NCBI GenBank assembly: GCA_019915135.1
Contig: JAHLMK010000020.1
Span: 558,001-622,000 of the forward strand
Direction: 5' to 3'
Length of the DNA stretch: 64,000 bases
From: Strobilurus pachycystidiatus
Lineage: Eukaryota > Basidiomycota > Agaricomycetes > Agaricales > Physalacriaceae
Made by a program: the position numbers and the translations under genes. The number at the start of each line of letters is the position of its first letter. Within the stretch, counting starts at the first letter, position 1. Below are positions 46,237 to 57,227 of the stretch, one piece after another. The notes under the pieces were generated by a model. It was not told the DNA's origin. It did not search any database and worked only from the letters and a program-made list of their open reading frames with translations.

Positions 46237-47640
46237 TCATGATGATGTCAACAAAAGTACGTCGGGCGACGCGTTCACAATGATGCGCCGGAGGCGAGCG
46301 AGGACGTCTGCAGCAGGGGGAACATCAGCTCCCCTCCCAGCCATGGCATCCAAGAGGTCCCACGGTTCAGCCCACTGGTCCCGAGAACACAGCTTCTGTA
46401 GCGCGGATGAGTTTCAATGTTGGAAGATATGCCTCACAGCTGGAGTACCCACCGAAAGAATCCCTTGAACGTATTCACCGAGCATCATGACGTCTACCAC
46501 AAACGGGTTGCGGGGGATCGTTCCGTCCGCTTCAAGTCGATAGATGTCGGAGCGGGGTTCGGCGTCAGTCAGAGGACTATCCAGGGGTAGCATGGAAGCA
46601 TATCCAAAGTCCATCAAGGAGAATTGGTAGGTGTCGTCCTCCGAAAGGGTCATACGGCTATCAGGTGCGACAATATCAACTAACAAGTTGCCCGGGGACA
46701 CATCGCAATTAGCAATGCGTAAGTGGTGACAAAACTCCAGGGACTTAAGCAAGCTCATCAGCCACGGTACTGGGAAGAGAAGATTGCACGGCTACCTCCA
46801 AATATGCTTCCCACATGGAGAGCACGGGCCGGATGGCGCAAAACTTCACCCAACAAAGATCGTGCCATCTGTGAACATTTCAATTTGCGTCAAAAAGGCA
46901 TGGGCAGAACGTCTCACCGCGGCATGACAACAAAGATAAGGCCCCCCCAGTTCAACCACTTGAGAATGGGTATTGTTCGATAGTCGGCTGTAGATTGCGC
47001 AGAAGTCAACCGGCGCAAGGCGTAGTATTCCACCGTCGGCTTAGAAAGTGTCGACACAAGCCTAAATATAGTGTTAGCGGGGTCCCAACCGTGTAGACAT
47101 TGCCAGGAGGTACTTGATGACAACTTCTCTCCCCCGGCTGTCGCGGGCGGGCCATATATGATACCTCTATAGCGAAATGAGCATGTCGTAACATTGCTTC
47201 GCTATACGCACTGATTGTATACGCCAACGGCCGGGGGCTTCAATGAGTCGGCCGAATGGGAGATTCTGTTCTTTGGCAGGCGCCGCGGAGGGATGTTGTC
47301 TGGCTATAAGGAGATGCCGGGTGCTGCTGGGAATGTAAAGGTGGAACCCATGCGCCTCGAAAAATAATCGTAAAAATTCCCAGTTCTCCATTCGGGCAGC
47401 CGTCCATGCGCCAACGTGCTTGACGAGCTCGTCTGTAACCTCCGCCTCTTGCCAGCAATACAGCCAATCCTGCAGATCCAGAGGCACAGGATAGCCTTGA
47501 AGGTATGACCGCGTCGTCCAGACAAACGACTCCCAAAGGTTATCCATCGGTATCCACTTGAACCGAAACGCCAGGGACCAATGAAAGTAGCCAGCGCAAA
47601 GCAGAACGCCCCCCAAAACAAAAGCAACAGCGAATGTCAT
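46237..47640 (-). CDS. Membrane-anchored protein kinase-like gene
   Basis: It starts at ATG 47640 with a signal-anchor helix (MTFAVAFVLGGVLLCAGYFH), then a Trp-rich linker and a kinase-like domain. Visible elements are REVVIKYLL (candidate ATP-binding Lys), LKWLNWGGLIFVVMPRW (hinge region), NCDVSPGNLLVD (catalytic-loop equivalent with Asp and Asn kept but HR replaced) and SLMDFGYAS (DFG present). The last exon, ending with the TGA at 46239-46237, reads RDQWAEPWDLLDAMAGRG and onward and is clean. This resembles the large agaricomycete group of divergent kinases. Internal splice sites between 47.17 and 46.75 kb were not fully resolved and at least one proposed intron would be too short, so the copy could be damaged. 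Confidence 0.55.
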
Positions 47641-48493
47641 GGCCGCGTTGGTTGAAAAGTGGGGTCGGACCAAATTGGCTTGTCTCCAACCAGGGCCGCT
47701 CCCATCAGATCACTCGGCCTCTTATAACTGGTTTCAGCCGAATTGTGTCTGCGCTCAGACCAGATGATGTCCGCAAACTTGTCCTCCGACACTTCGACCA
47801 CCGTAAGCCAGTACGAGGTTGGTGCTCAAGTAGAATTCCTCTACGACTATCCATGCACGAATGGGACTCGCGCGACGACAGGGACCCGCGGAGTCGTCGT
47901 AAAGCATAGGTCAACGACCAGGCCTGTTTATGTATGGCTCTTTCTCTCCTTCTTTGTCAGCGCTGACTCCGTGTAGAAATATAACATCGAAAATGGCGAC
48001 GTCCTCTACGAGCATGTCGACCACGATGCATTGAGGGAGGTGTGATGCGGTAAGTCCACATTTTTGTTAATGCATATCGATGGTGAATACCCTCTGCAGC
48101 TGCTTTGGCATCCGCCGCGGCTACATTGCCTGTACCATGTCTCCCCACCAGCTTCTTCCTCCCCCCATCATTACCACCACAATCACCGCAGCCTCCTCAC
48201 ATGTCGCTGGTTGTAAATACAAAACATTGTAATATATGGCTTGAATGGATCAATTTCTTCAATGACCAATTTTGGAGTGTGGTCTAACATGACTAATCCA
48301 ACGCGCGCTGCGACGTGATAGGTTGCGAGCGAGCGTCGCCGGGAATGCAGCTGAGAGAACGCTCAGCGAAGGGTTGAGTCGAAGATGTGGACTCACCACG
48401 TAAGTCGCAGAGCTGATCGAGCGATCAATCACTTGGTTATCTCCTGCCATCATCAACGTTGCAGTCGTCGCCGTTCACCTGCGCACACCCAAC
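47641..48493. other. Possible small Tudor-like gene fragment (plus strand) and intergenic DNA
   Basis: Plus-strand pieces SQYEVGAQVEFLYDYPCTNG, GTRGVVVKHR and, after an intron-like gap, YNIENGDVLYEHVDHDALRE (about 47.80-48.03 kb) look like a short beta-barrel protein. No start or full splice form could be fixed. Confidence 0.3.
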
Positions 48494-49148
48494 ATGGCCC
48501 GTACCAAGGACGCCCTCTCCTACCTCGTCAATTTTGAGGGATACACGCACAGTGAAGCCGTCCACTACCTCAGAACCGACTTGCCCGCGGAGGAGCGTCA
48601 AATGCTCGAGACTGAACGGCAACAGCGGCGACTGGTACTACGAGAGGAGGAGGCCTGTCAGAAGCTGGATGATCAGCGTGAGGTGCTGCGCGTAGACGCA
48701 CAACGAAGTCGCGCAGAAGAGGCGGAGAAGCTCGAACGACGGCGGGCGACTTGGCGCCGGTCCAAGGAAAAGTGCGTGTCCGTTTATTCCTCAGTTTTTA
48801 CTCTCATACGCTATCCAGGAAACGCGCTTCTATGCAGCAGGTACCCGAACAAAAAGCCGCAGATCAAGCCCGCCAGAATCAGTACGCGGCCGCGTACCGC
48901 ACTTCTCGCCGGCCTCTCTTGTGCTCCAAGAACCAGCACCGTCGCTATCAGTGCGTTTTGATTTAATTACTACAACGTGGCCCACTTTCTAGCGACGTTT
49001 CAGAACACAACCTAGCCTGCTACCGCGCACCGGGCGTCTCCAACGCGCCGAAGACTACGATGACTCTGCTTTACGCCTTCGTGGGTGGAACAATGAGCTG
49101 AAAGCCCAGCGTCGACGACAGATTCTAGCAGGCGCGGAGGAGGACTAG
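48494..49148 (+). CDS. Small charged coiled-coil protein, 184 aa, unknown
   Basis: Exons 48494-48771, 48819-48950 and 49004-49148 (introns 47 and 53 nt, GTGCGT donors) join in one frame of 555 nt. The protein begins MARTKDALSYLVNFEGYTHS and then forms a long Arg/Glu-rich helix (QKLDDQREVLRVDAQRSRAE), ending QRRRQILAGAEED. The family was not recognised. It sits alone in the spacer between the inverted arms, is intact, and is transcribed toward the right arm. Function unknown. Confidence 0.6.
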
Positions 49149-49791
49149 CCCATCGTACTGACTCATTTGCCATTCAATCATTTGGGCCATGTTCATAGTT
49201 TCGTATTACGGTCTTGAAGTCACAGCAATCCATTCTCACATTTGCTGACATCAGATTGTCGAGGGGCACCATCAATGGATAGACCGAAGAATGGGTGCAC
49301 AACGACCGCCTGTAAAGCAAGGTCCGTGCGCACTTACGCCGTGGTGAGTGCACGCGCAACGTGTTTTGTGTCACCATTGTTGTGGCAATGTTTGTTGTAT
49401 CTCTTGCTCTACCCACCACCTGCTCCGCAAAGTCATTGAATCCGCCGGCAACGTGAGTCTCAGCTATTTTGCTTTCACTTCCATTCTCCCACATCTACGA
49501 GCATGGATGAGTGGGATCTGTCGACTCCACCACGGGACGCGCCCGCCCATCTGTGTTTGTCGATGCCCTTGTTCCCCTTTGATTTACCATTTTCTACGCA
49601 TTTTGCTTACCCTCTGCGTAGATGGCACGCGCAACGCACTCTGGCGCGTCATTCATCCTTGTTCAGCGCCGTTATTATTCTCAGAGATCTGCGCTCTGTA
49701 TAAAACCTTCCCGACTCAAGCAGGTCTTGTCAGCATCTCCTCCCTTCAAGACTTCCGACCTCACTAGACGACCCCTCCATCAACATTATAC
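49149..49791. other. Intergenic upstream of the right-arm unknown gene
   Basis: No gene recognised. A TATAAAA at 49698-49704 lies about 90 bp upstream of the ATG at 49792, a plausible promoter for the next gene. The duplication arm itself begins only at 49824. Confidence 0.4.
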
Positions 49792-50595
49792 ATGATCGCA
49801 ACGAACATAACGGCCTACCATCAGAACTACTCAGCATCGCCTAATCCTTTCTACACCGGCTATGCTTCGTGCCCAAGCTCACCCTGCGGGAGGTATCCCC
49901 TGGCGGGACCCACTCCCTCCTACCCCAAGGCGACGACTCATGCCGAATTCTCACTGGGATACAACACCCCGCCCTCATGTGCTGAACTGCTTCAGGTCAA
50001 GCACCAGCACTACACTCGCTTGAACGAGGGCAGGCTGTCGAACATGCCTGCTGGCTTCCCCTTCGTGTACTCTACGCGCTCTCGAGGCAACCATTACTCG
50101 AAGTCGAGGTCGATGCCATACGAATTCGAAGAACACTTTACCGTCCCGTCGACTTCTGGATACTCGGCGCGCCGCTCCGTTCTCGGGTCCCAAGATTTGG
50201 AACGGCCCTTCTTACTGGCGGATACACCACGTCAATGCTGATCGCGAGCTTCATTCCAGTACGTTCATTTCTATCCAGGCGGGATTGATACTAATGCTTT
50301 CCCTGCAGGCCAAAGCGTGCCTTTCGCCCAAGTACAGATCCATTCCGAAGTGATGGCGACCCGATATGGACGCTGCGTCGGGAAGGATTCGAAGATCGTC
50401 CTGCGCGCCCTGGCGTTATCGCTCGAGCTGGGTGTCTTGGTGACGATCACTACTCAGGCTGCGCTCGAAAAACGTCCGACCCGACACGATACGATGGTAT
50501 ACGTCGGCACTACCTCCAGCGGCATCTCCAGTGTTATTTACTCTACCAATTGCGAAGTAAGTGGGGGCCGAACCACAAAACCAAACATGAATTGA
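49792..50595 (+). pseudogene. Unknown gene, right-arm copy
   Basis: Exon 1 starts at ATG 49792 (MIATNITAYHQNYSASPNPF). It has Tyr/Ser/Pro-rich sequence, then SRSMPYEFEEHFTVPS, a frameshift after SARRSV, and SYWRIHHVNAD in another frame. An intron of about 50 nt ends at CCCTGCAG (50309). Exon 2 reads VPFAQVQIHSEVMATRYGRC through KRPTRHDTMVYVGTTSSGIS. No known domain was recognised. The start codon and promoter lie just outside the duplicated arm, so this copy, not the left one, has the native 5' end. Confidence 0.55.
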
Positions 50596-52320
50596 GGCGC
50601 TGATGTTCCCTCCCAGTTTGCCACCACAACAACAATAAAAAACAGCTAATTGTCGACATTTCTTTTGTTTCTTGAATCTCCACATCACGCACATCCACGA
50701 TTAGAACAATGAACTTTTCCACCACGACTTGCATTTGCATACTTCCACGAACAGCTTAGATTTTTACCTTATTTGACGTCACTCATTCCCTTTCATGTAT
50801 CTCATGTTCTGCATACGACGATTTCCTCACGAATATAATGCGCATTATAACTGGCCAACGATTACTGTAGTGGGAGGCAGCCCAAGCTTGACATTTACCT
50901 AACGTCAATGCCAAACAATGCATCAACAATGCGTCCTATTCCGCAACCACCACATTCCGCCGGGACCGCATACAAAGGTCAATTTTCCGCCCCTCACCGC
51001 CGCCGTCGCTGACGACCACCACGACGAGCAGGACTGCGGCCACGCATCGAGCCGCACCAGATCCCATGCCCGGTCGAGCTGCAGGAGGAGGATCGGCGCC
51101 GATGGGAGAACCAGCCGTACATGACGCTGCCGGGCCACCGCACGCCGCTCTTGACGACGGACTACTATGCGCTGGATCAAGGTGCGTCGTTTGGCGCGCG
51201 CGCCCGCTTCGCCGACTGACGAACGACCGACAGGCAACTCGTCGCCCAAGTTTGTGCGGGTGTCGACGTGGGCGTTCCTGCACACGTCGCGTCTGGCGTC
51301 GGACTGCAAGATCCCGCTCGCCGCCGTCTTCCAGCCCTTTGCCGAGCTCGATCCACGCGAAGAACCCGTTCCGCTCGTCGACGCTGTGCCCGCACGCTGT
51401 CAGCGATGTCGATCGTATATCAATCCTTGGTGCCAATGGCTTGCTGGGGGCGCAAAGTGGCAATCTATGCGCTCATGAAACCGATGGTACGGCTTCCATT
51501 TACTCTCAGTCGGATTCGGCGCGGAATGCTAAAACAATTACTTTTGTGCGCTAGATGGTGGCGGCCACCGCTTGGATCATATGCAGCGCCCGGAACTCCT
51601 CAAGGGCACAGTTGACTTTAAAGTATCAGAGGACTACTAGGCATCTAATCCACCCACCGGACTAACAAGGCTCTACTTCTCCATCGAGCCACCAGCGACC
51701 GGGACACGGGAACCACAGCCTTTGAACTACATCTTTGCTTTCGATGTGTCGCATGGCGCTGTCCAGTCCGGCGCGCTCGCCACCGCATGCGGAGAGCTCA
51801 TGGACATTATGTACGGCAACGACGCGTGTTTCCCTCCGGCAAGCCAGCTCGCCATCTTCACCTACAACAAGGCCATTCATTTTTACGATGTTACCTCCGA
51901 TATACCGTCCATGCGAGTAGTAACAGACCTCGATGAAGTCTTTATCCCATTCCACCACGGCCTCTTCGTGTCGCCAACCGACCGCGCGGAGTCGATATCA
52001 ACATTACTCCGCAGTCTACCCGAACGATTCGCCGACTCTTACCTCCTGGAATCTGCCCTGGGCTCGGCTCTGCGTGTCTGTCAGGCGGCCTTGGTGAGCA
52101 ACTTGCACTTGCTTTGGCACAGAATTGACCTAAGCACAAGCCAGGTCGTGGCGGCCATGTTGTTCTCTTTCAAAACCTACTTCCGCAAGCCGGCGATGGC
52201 GCTTTACCTGGGAAGGTCGCAAAGTCAGAACTCTACGATACCGACAAGGAGAAGACGCTGTACAAGCCTCGCGATCCGGCTTGGACACGTATAGGGGAGG
52301 AATGCGCTGAAGAAGGCATT
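49824..52320 (+). repeat. Right arm of the large inverted duplication
   Basis: Counterpart of 42221-44675 on the opposite strand. Sec24 sequence continues past this arm end to about 52.56 kb while the left arm stops. This identifies the right side as the donor or less truncated copy. Confidence 0.85.
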
Positions 52321-52560
52321 GGGGTCAGTATGTTTTTGACGATGGACAAGTACATCGACGTTGGGTCAATTGGTGTGTGGTTGTGTTTCATCGTAGATAC
52401 GCACTCATCCTTTTTTGGGCATCGTTTCGACTCCAACGGGCGGGCAAATACAATACCTGCCGCACTTTGATTTATCGCGAGATCGTGCGGTCTTGAGATC
52501 TCACTTGCAGCGTCTCATGCGACGGATGACGGGATACAACTGCACCGCCAGAGGGATCTG
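51040..52560 (+). pseudogene. Sec24-like COPII coat protein, right-arm copy
   Basis: It begins in the pre-zinc-finger region (RIEPHQIPCPVELQEEDRRR) and continues to [19 protein letters not shown], zinc finger ligands [20 protein letters not shown], trunk (LNYIFAFDVSHGAVQSGALA), [15 protein letters not shown] in a shifted frame, and [20 protein letters not shown]. It fades after [14 protein letters not shown] 5 nt deletion at about 51460 destroys the second zinc-finger CxxC, and further frame changes follow. The gelsolin and helical C-terminal parts are missing. The working Sec24 must be elsewhere. Confidence 0.8.
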
Positions 52561-55247
52561 GGGAGCGAGGGTTGTCGGGGCGGTGGGGCGCGAGTGGGCT
52601 TGGTTGCTGGTGGGGGGGCTGGGGGACCCGGCGGCGAATTCGTCTTGTGGGCGGTGCGTGTCTTCACTGCAGATAGTTATCTATATTAGCTTCTGTACAA
52701 CCGTTAGACGACACGAATGTACTCTTAATACAAGTAATTTGTTGGATGCAAATCTGAAAGGACCGGTTCATTATGCGACACGAGTAAGGTAGGGAGTCGT
52801 AGTGTAATCGTAATAAGTTACCCTCCTCGCCAGCAAGCACTCCGCCACCGCGCCATCCATGTTCTATGTCACCTTGTACGGCCATGCGCGCAGAAACTCT
52901 CGCTAACCTTGGGCCCACTGTCTAGCGTTTCGCTGACAGCGCCGCACGTCCGTCAAGCATGCGGGGTTGTCATTGGGCTAACGAAAGACAGCTATCATGA
53001 TATCAAAAGACTTACCGCGGTCAGTCAATCTCAATAGGGAGCAATGTAGCCAAGTAAGTAAGTTGCGCATAAAAAGCTACGGTATCGTAGAGTGTCCAGA
53101 GATTAGATAGAAAGAAAACCCTCGGCGATGTATCGTATTCAATCAACGGCAGCGATAATCTGCATTACTTGAGGTTGCAGGCGCATTCGGCGTTTGACCA
53201 GCGCTTCTCACAGACACTTGTCCATTGAGAGATTGGGCATATGACGGTAACAACCTTTCGATATGGGCACTAACCATGAGAGAGTAACGACCTCTAAGCC
53301 CAACGTTAGGACTCCGTACAGCAAGCAAGAATACTGAAGGCGTAAGTCCTCACCTTGCTAAGAATGCATCGTCTTGATCACGACACAAATCAGGATCTCC
53401 GTCGTTGCGTAAGTCGTCGGTCGCTGGTAGCTGAATGGTAGACGGTGTTCTGACCGGAAGGTAAGTCAGTGAGTCAAAGTCAAACAAGGAAACGGTGGGA
53501 CATACCTTAAAGGAGACAGCTAGATAAACGGCGCAACCGTAACAGCCACGGTGAGACCGCGTAGTCGGACGGCCAGTCAATGAGTAGGTGTTAGAAAACC
53601 AGGTGCATGTCTTGTCTAGGCACAAAGAGATTACGCCGTGGTAGCATCCGAAAGGTAATCATCGTCCTGACCGAGCAACAAGTGAGTTAAAGTCCACTAG
53701 TGAGTAGACGGCCGAAGACAAACCTTGAAGACAGAACTGGAAGACAGCTAGATGAGCAATTACAATCTGTGCGCCAAGAACGCAAAGTGGAGCACAAGTC
53801 ACAGTAGGACTTCGATAGTTCAGCGCGTGGTCCTAGAATATGACGGTGTAAGCAAGGTCAAGTGAATGTACAAGGTAAGCTTACCCGAATGTCAACCGCA
53901 CATGAACGGCAAGTGATGTTGCCATTCTGGCCCATGTTAAGCATCACCCAACAGCTGTAGGAACACCTTTGACGTCTGATTGAGTCCGCCCCCCTCTGAC
54001 GACGTCCGGGCGAGTAACGAGGCGAAGACAACAGTTGGTGGTTTACCAGTCATACCATGCATTCCTGAACGTTCAGTCAGTCGTCTCGTGGGCGCATGTG
54101 TCGCGAAACTGGACGCACCGATGTTGAGAGCCGGTGCGGTGATACATGCACTAACAGGGAATACAAGCTAGCCAAGAATTCGTTAGCACTGTTCAGAGTC
54201 CCGTAAAGCAACAACTTACCCTAACTGATTGTCCGGATTGAGCATAATGACGACTCTATCCGTCCTGCAACAGTTGGTGCGTAACGGGTCGGACCTGACA
54301 TGCCCTTAAGTACTGTTAGTCACCTCGGAGAACCACGCGCCGAGAAACTGGACGCACCGACAACGGGTACCAGAATGGTGGTAAGTCTGCAGCCATACAC
54401 TGAACGATTGTTAGCGATGTGAAGAGCGCAGAAAAGGGCCTGCGTACCTCGCTCGGGTCAAGATAGTTGGTTAATGGCGAGACGGAGATGAGTACGAGAC
54501 GCGAAGGCCGCGTGAAGAGGCCGGCTACGATGAGGGCTACGCGCATTGTTAGCGAGTCAAGGCAGAAACAACGAATGACGAACCCATACGGTAACGTGCT
54601 CTTTGGAGGCTTTGGCGTCGTAGTCGTCCGCAGCCATTGTTGGGGCTGGCCAAGACCTGAACGCGCCGAACGTGGCCCTGTCGATCCCAGCGTCTGAGTG
54701 ACGAGTACGCTATTCCGAGAGTCGAGAACGTTCCCAAAATAAGCGAGAATACGTACACTCGAGCTACGGTCGGTCGTCGGCGTAGATTGACTGTCGCGAG
54801 CCCGTTCATGGGATGTTCGTGGGCTGTATGCAAAGGTTAGTTGAGACTGGAGAAATAAGAGAACGGTGCCAACGTACCAGAATTTAAAGCCGTGTAAGCG
54901 CTCTTTGCCACCCTCGTCAACCTTGTTGAAAGAACGAGGTCGTCGTCAAGCCTGTACCATGAATTGTTAGTAGGGATACAGGGTAAGGAAACATGGTAAG
55001 CCTACTCAATGTGGTTCGAGAGCCAGGAGCCAACTAAGGCCCGTTGTTGAGTCTTGACAATGGTGTGGAGAGTCGCCTTGAGTGACGCGCAAGGCGTCCG
55101 TAAGGTGTTGACTTTCGGTCGGTCTTAAGAGTCATCGCCTAGAAATTCAGTAAATTTTACGGTGAACATGTCATAATTGCAAGAAGCTCAAAAAGCTAGA
55201 TTTACACGTTTATGAAAGGAGGATATATATATATATAGACATATCTG
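52561..55247. other. Unresolved stretch with many splice-like signals
   Basis: No gene assigned. On the minus strand short open blocks separated by GTAAG/TAG-like signals occur, for example VARVYVFSLILGTFSTLGIA (54.8 kb), ALIVAGLFTRPSRLVLISVS (54.5 kb) and TIQLPATDDLRNDGDPDLC (53.4 kb). They could be exons of a decayed multi-pass membrane-protein gene. The word AACTGGACGCACCGA occurs twice (54107 and 54345). A TA run lies at 55226-55238. Confidence 0.3.
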
Positions 55248-55769
55248 TCATTCAGCCAGTCTTGAACGTACAGCCACCTTATCATTCTTCACTCCCTCCT
55301 GTTCGTGCATGAGACTACAGGGGGCGAAGGCCAGCTGCTTCACGATCGCGAACCATGTCTGCTGCAGTGTATCGAGGAGGACGCTCGCCTGAGTGAAATC
55401 ACAATCCTCAGTGGTGCGCAAGACAAGAGATAGATGCATGTACAAACCTCTCAGGATTGGCACTGGTTTGGGCTCTGGGTAGCCCAAAAATGTCAGTAGC
55501 TGATCCCAGACACTGTCTCCACGCTGAATTCCGACAGCTTCCCGAAGAACATGGCGATTCGGTGGTTTTACAAGGTAACTTCTGAGCCAGCGTACATCCT
55601 CCATGGTCCGGATGCCGCATCCCTCCAGAGGTTCAATCAGCCAGCCTCCTTTGGCATCGACAAGACGTTGTACGAGCTCGTCCGACATTCTATACGCCTC
55701 GGGGACCCCATCCTTGGCCTCCATTTCACGATTGCGTTTGGGGTTCTCCTTCACTGCAGTCGAGGCCAT
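55248..55769 (-). CDS. Unknown 173-residue protein
   Basis: An open frame from ATG 55769 to the TGA at 55248, no known family. It begins MASTAVKENPKRNREMEAKD and contains SDELVQRLVDAKGGWLIEPL and TFLGYPEPKPVPILRG. An in-frame ATG lies at 55769, while the frame extends slightly upstream without a better start. A GTTTGT/CTCAG pair inside would change the frame if spliced, so the unspliced form is reported. It appears soluble, with no membrane segment. Confidence 0.4.
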   Translation of the reverse strand: MASTAVKENPKRNREMEAKDGVPEAYRMSDELVQRLVDAKGGWLIEPLEGCGIRTMEDVRWLRSYLVKPPNRHVLREAVGIQRGDSVWDQLLTFLGYPEPKPVPILRGLYMHLSLVLRTTEDCDFTQASVLLDTLQQTWFAIVKQLAFAPCSLMHEQEGVKNDKVAVRSRLAE

Positions 55770-56688
55770 ATAGGTGAAGCAAAGAGAGGGAAAAAACAAG
55801 CCACGCACACGCAGCCCCGGGCCAACCTCCTTTCACACGTATCGGGCGATCTTTTCGTATCAACTTCTCAATTTTTCTCAATTTAATGTCAGCGTATGTG
55901 TGTCACCTCACAGAGAGTCAGCGTACCTTTGCTTCACCGGACGGGGTTTGAACGAAGCTGGCTTGGTTGCAAACATCATTTGTTCAGCCATGGCAGTGAA
56001 AGTCCAGGGCAAGCCGCTTTTGGGGCGGGAGAAGCGAGTCAATCCCCGGGAACGGTCCGAGGGTAGCCGAAATCAAGCCCTTGCGAAGGTATCACCTGGA
56101 CCTACTGCTCTCATCCTCACTGGGAAGGAGTTCGCATCCTTGTCTTAACCTTTATTCAATGGTCGTCAGGGTCCTCTCTTTGCCACAGTGACAATGCCTA
56201 TTAACTCTCTGTCTGCGAACCATTCGTCGATCAGTTCTTATGTAACCATTGCTGCCGCACCTGTTCGGCTCCATTCTTTCACTGCTTTGTGTCTTGATAC
56301 AGCCATGTCTGATCTGGCATCTGACGCCTTAGAAAGGCCCCTCTTTGCGTCGCTGTCATGGAAAATATGAACGGCATCTGCAGAAAGCGTGTTCAGGAAT
56401 ACCCCAGAACAAGAATTTCCCCAGGTCACTCCTCGTTTCTTTTTAAGTCCGAACCACAATTGACCCCCAGTGAGTAGTCCTTCCAGTTGGTTTCTGGCGA
56501 TATGATCACCCGGCATCAATCAACGTCGTACGTTGGAGATATACGCGTAAGTTTGCTTGGCACAATTGATCCTGGGTGATTTCCGTTAATGTATCTATTC
56601 ATCACTGTAAAATGACGACTGTGTACGCGTAGACACCTGGCAAAAAAGTCCTAGGCACCCGATTCTCATCCGCCCCCCACATATTCGC
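55770..56688. other. Intergenic, nothing recognised
   Basis: Short ORFs only. LNEAGLVANIICSAMAVKVQ (about 55.95 kb) has no family match in memory. Confidence 0.35.
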
Positions 56689-56840
56689 TCTCTGCTCCCG
56701 GCGCTTACGCCACAGTACCGTTGCCCACACCGGCCCCGGTGACCTAAATTGATATATTTCAGGTCATGAACAGCAGAAATCAAAAACACGTACAGATTGC
56801 ATGGTTTGCTGTGCCTTGCCTCTTTGAAGATATGTGTGTA
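56689..56840 (+). repeat. Left arm of a 152 bp perfect inverted repeat
   Basis: Reads TCTCTGCTCCCGGCGCTTAC onward. It is the exact reverse complement of 57076-57227 by eye, with mismatches immediately beyond both ends. The 235 bp loop lies between the arms. Confidence 0.85.
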
Positions 56841-57075
56841 AAACAGCTCGGTAAGCCCCATTCCAAGCTTGATTCATCTTTCTTATACTTGCTACCAGTA
56901 ATCTCTGCGGGATTGAATTGATTAAGACACATAAAGGTGCATCAAATTCCGACTTCGCGGCTTACTGGACAGCGCTTCCTACGACGGACCCCGATGCATA
57001 CAAGGTCAGAAGCATTCAGAATTCTCTGCCACCTTCTGATCTGACAATTGTTATAGAGGTTCCAGGAAGCATGTG

Positions 57076-57227
57076 TACACACATATCTTCAAAGAGGCAA
57101 GGCACAGCAAACCATGCAATCTGTACGTGTTTTTGATTTCTGCTGTTCATGACCTGAAATATATCAATTTAGGTCACCGGGGCCGGTGTGGGCAACGGTA
57201 CTGTGGCGTAAGCGCCGGGAGCAGAGA
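57076..57227 (-). repeat. Right arm of the 152 bp perfect inverted repeat
   Basis: Identical in reverse complement to 56689-56840. Its outer edge (57227) coincides with the point where recognisable GMC oxidoreductase sequence begins. Confidence 0.85.
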
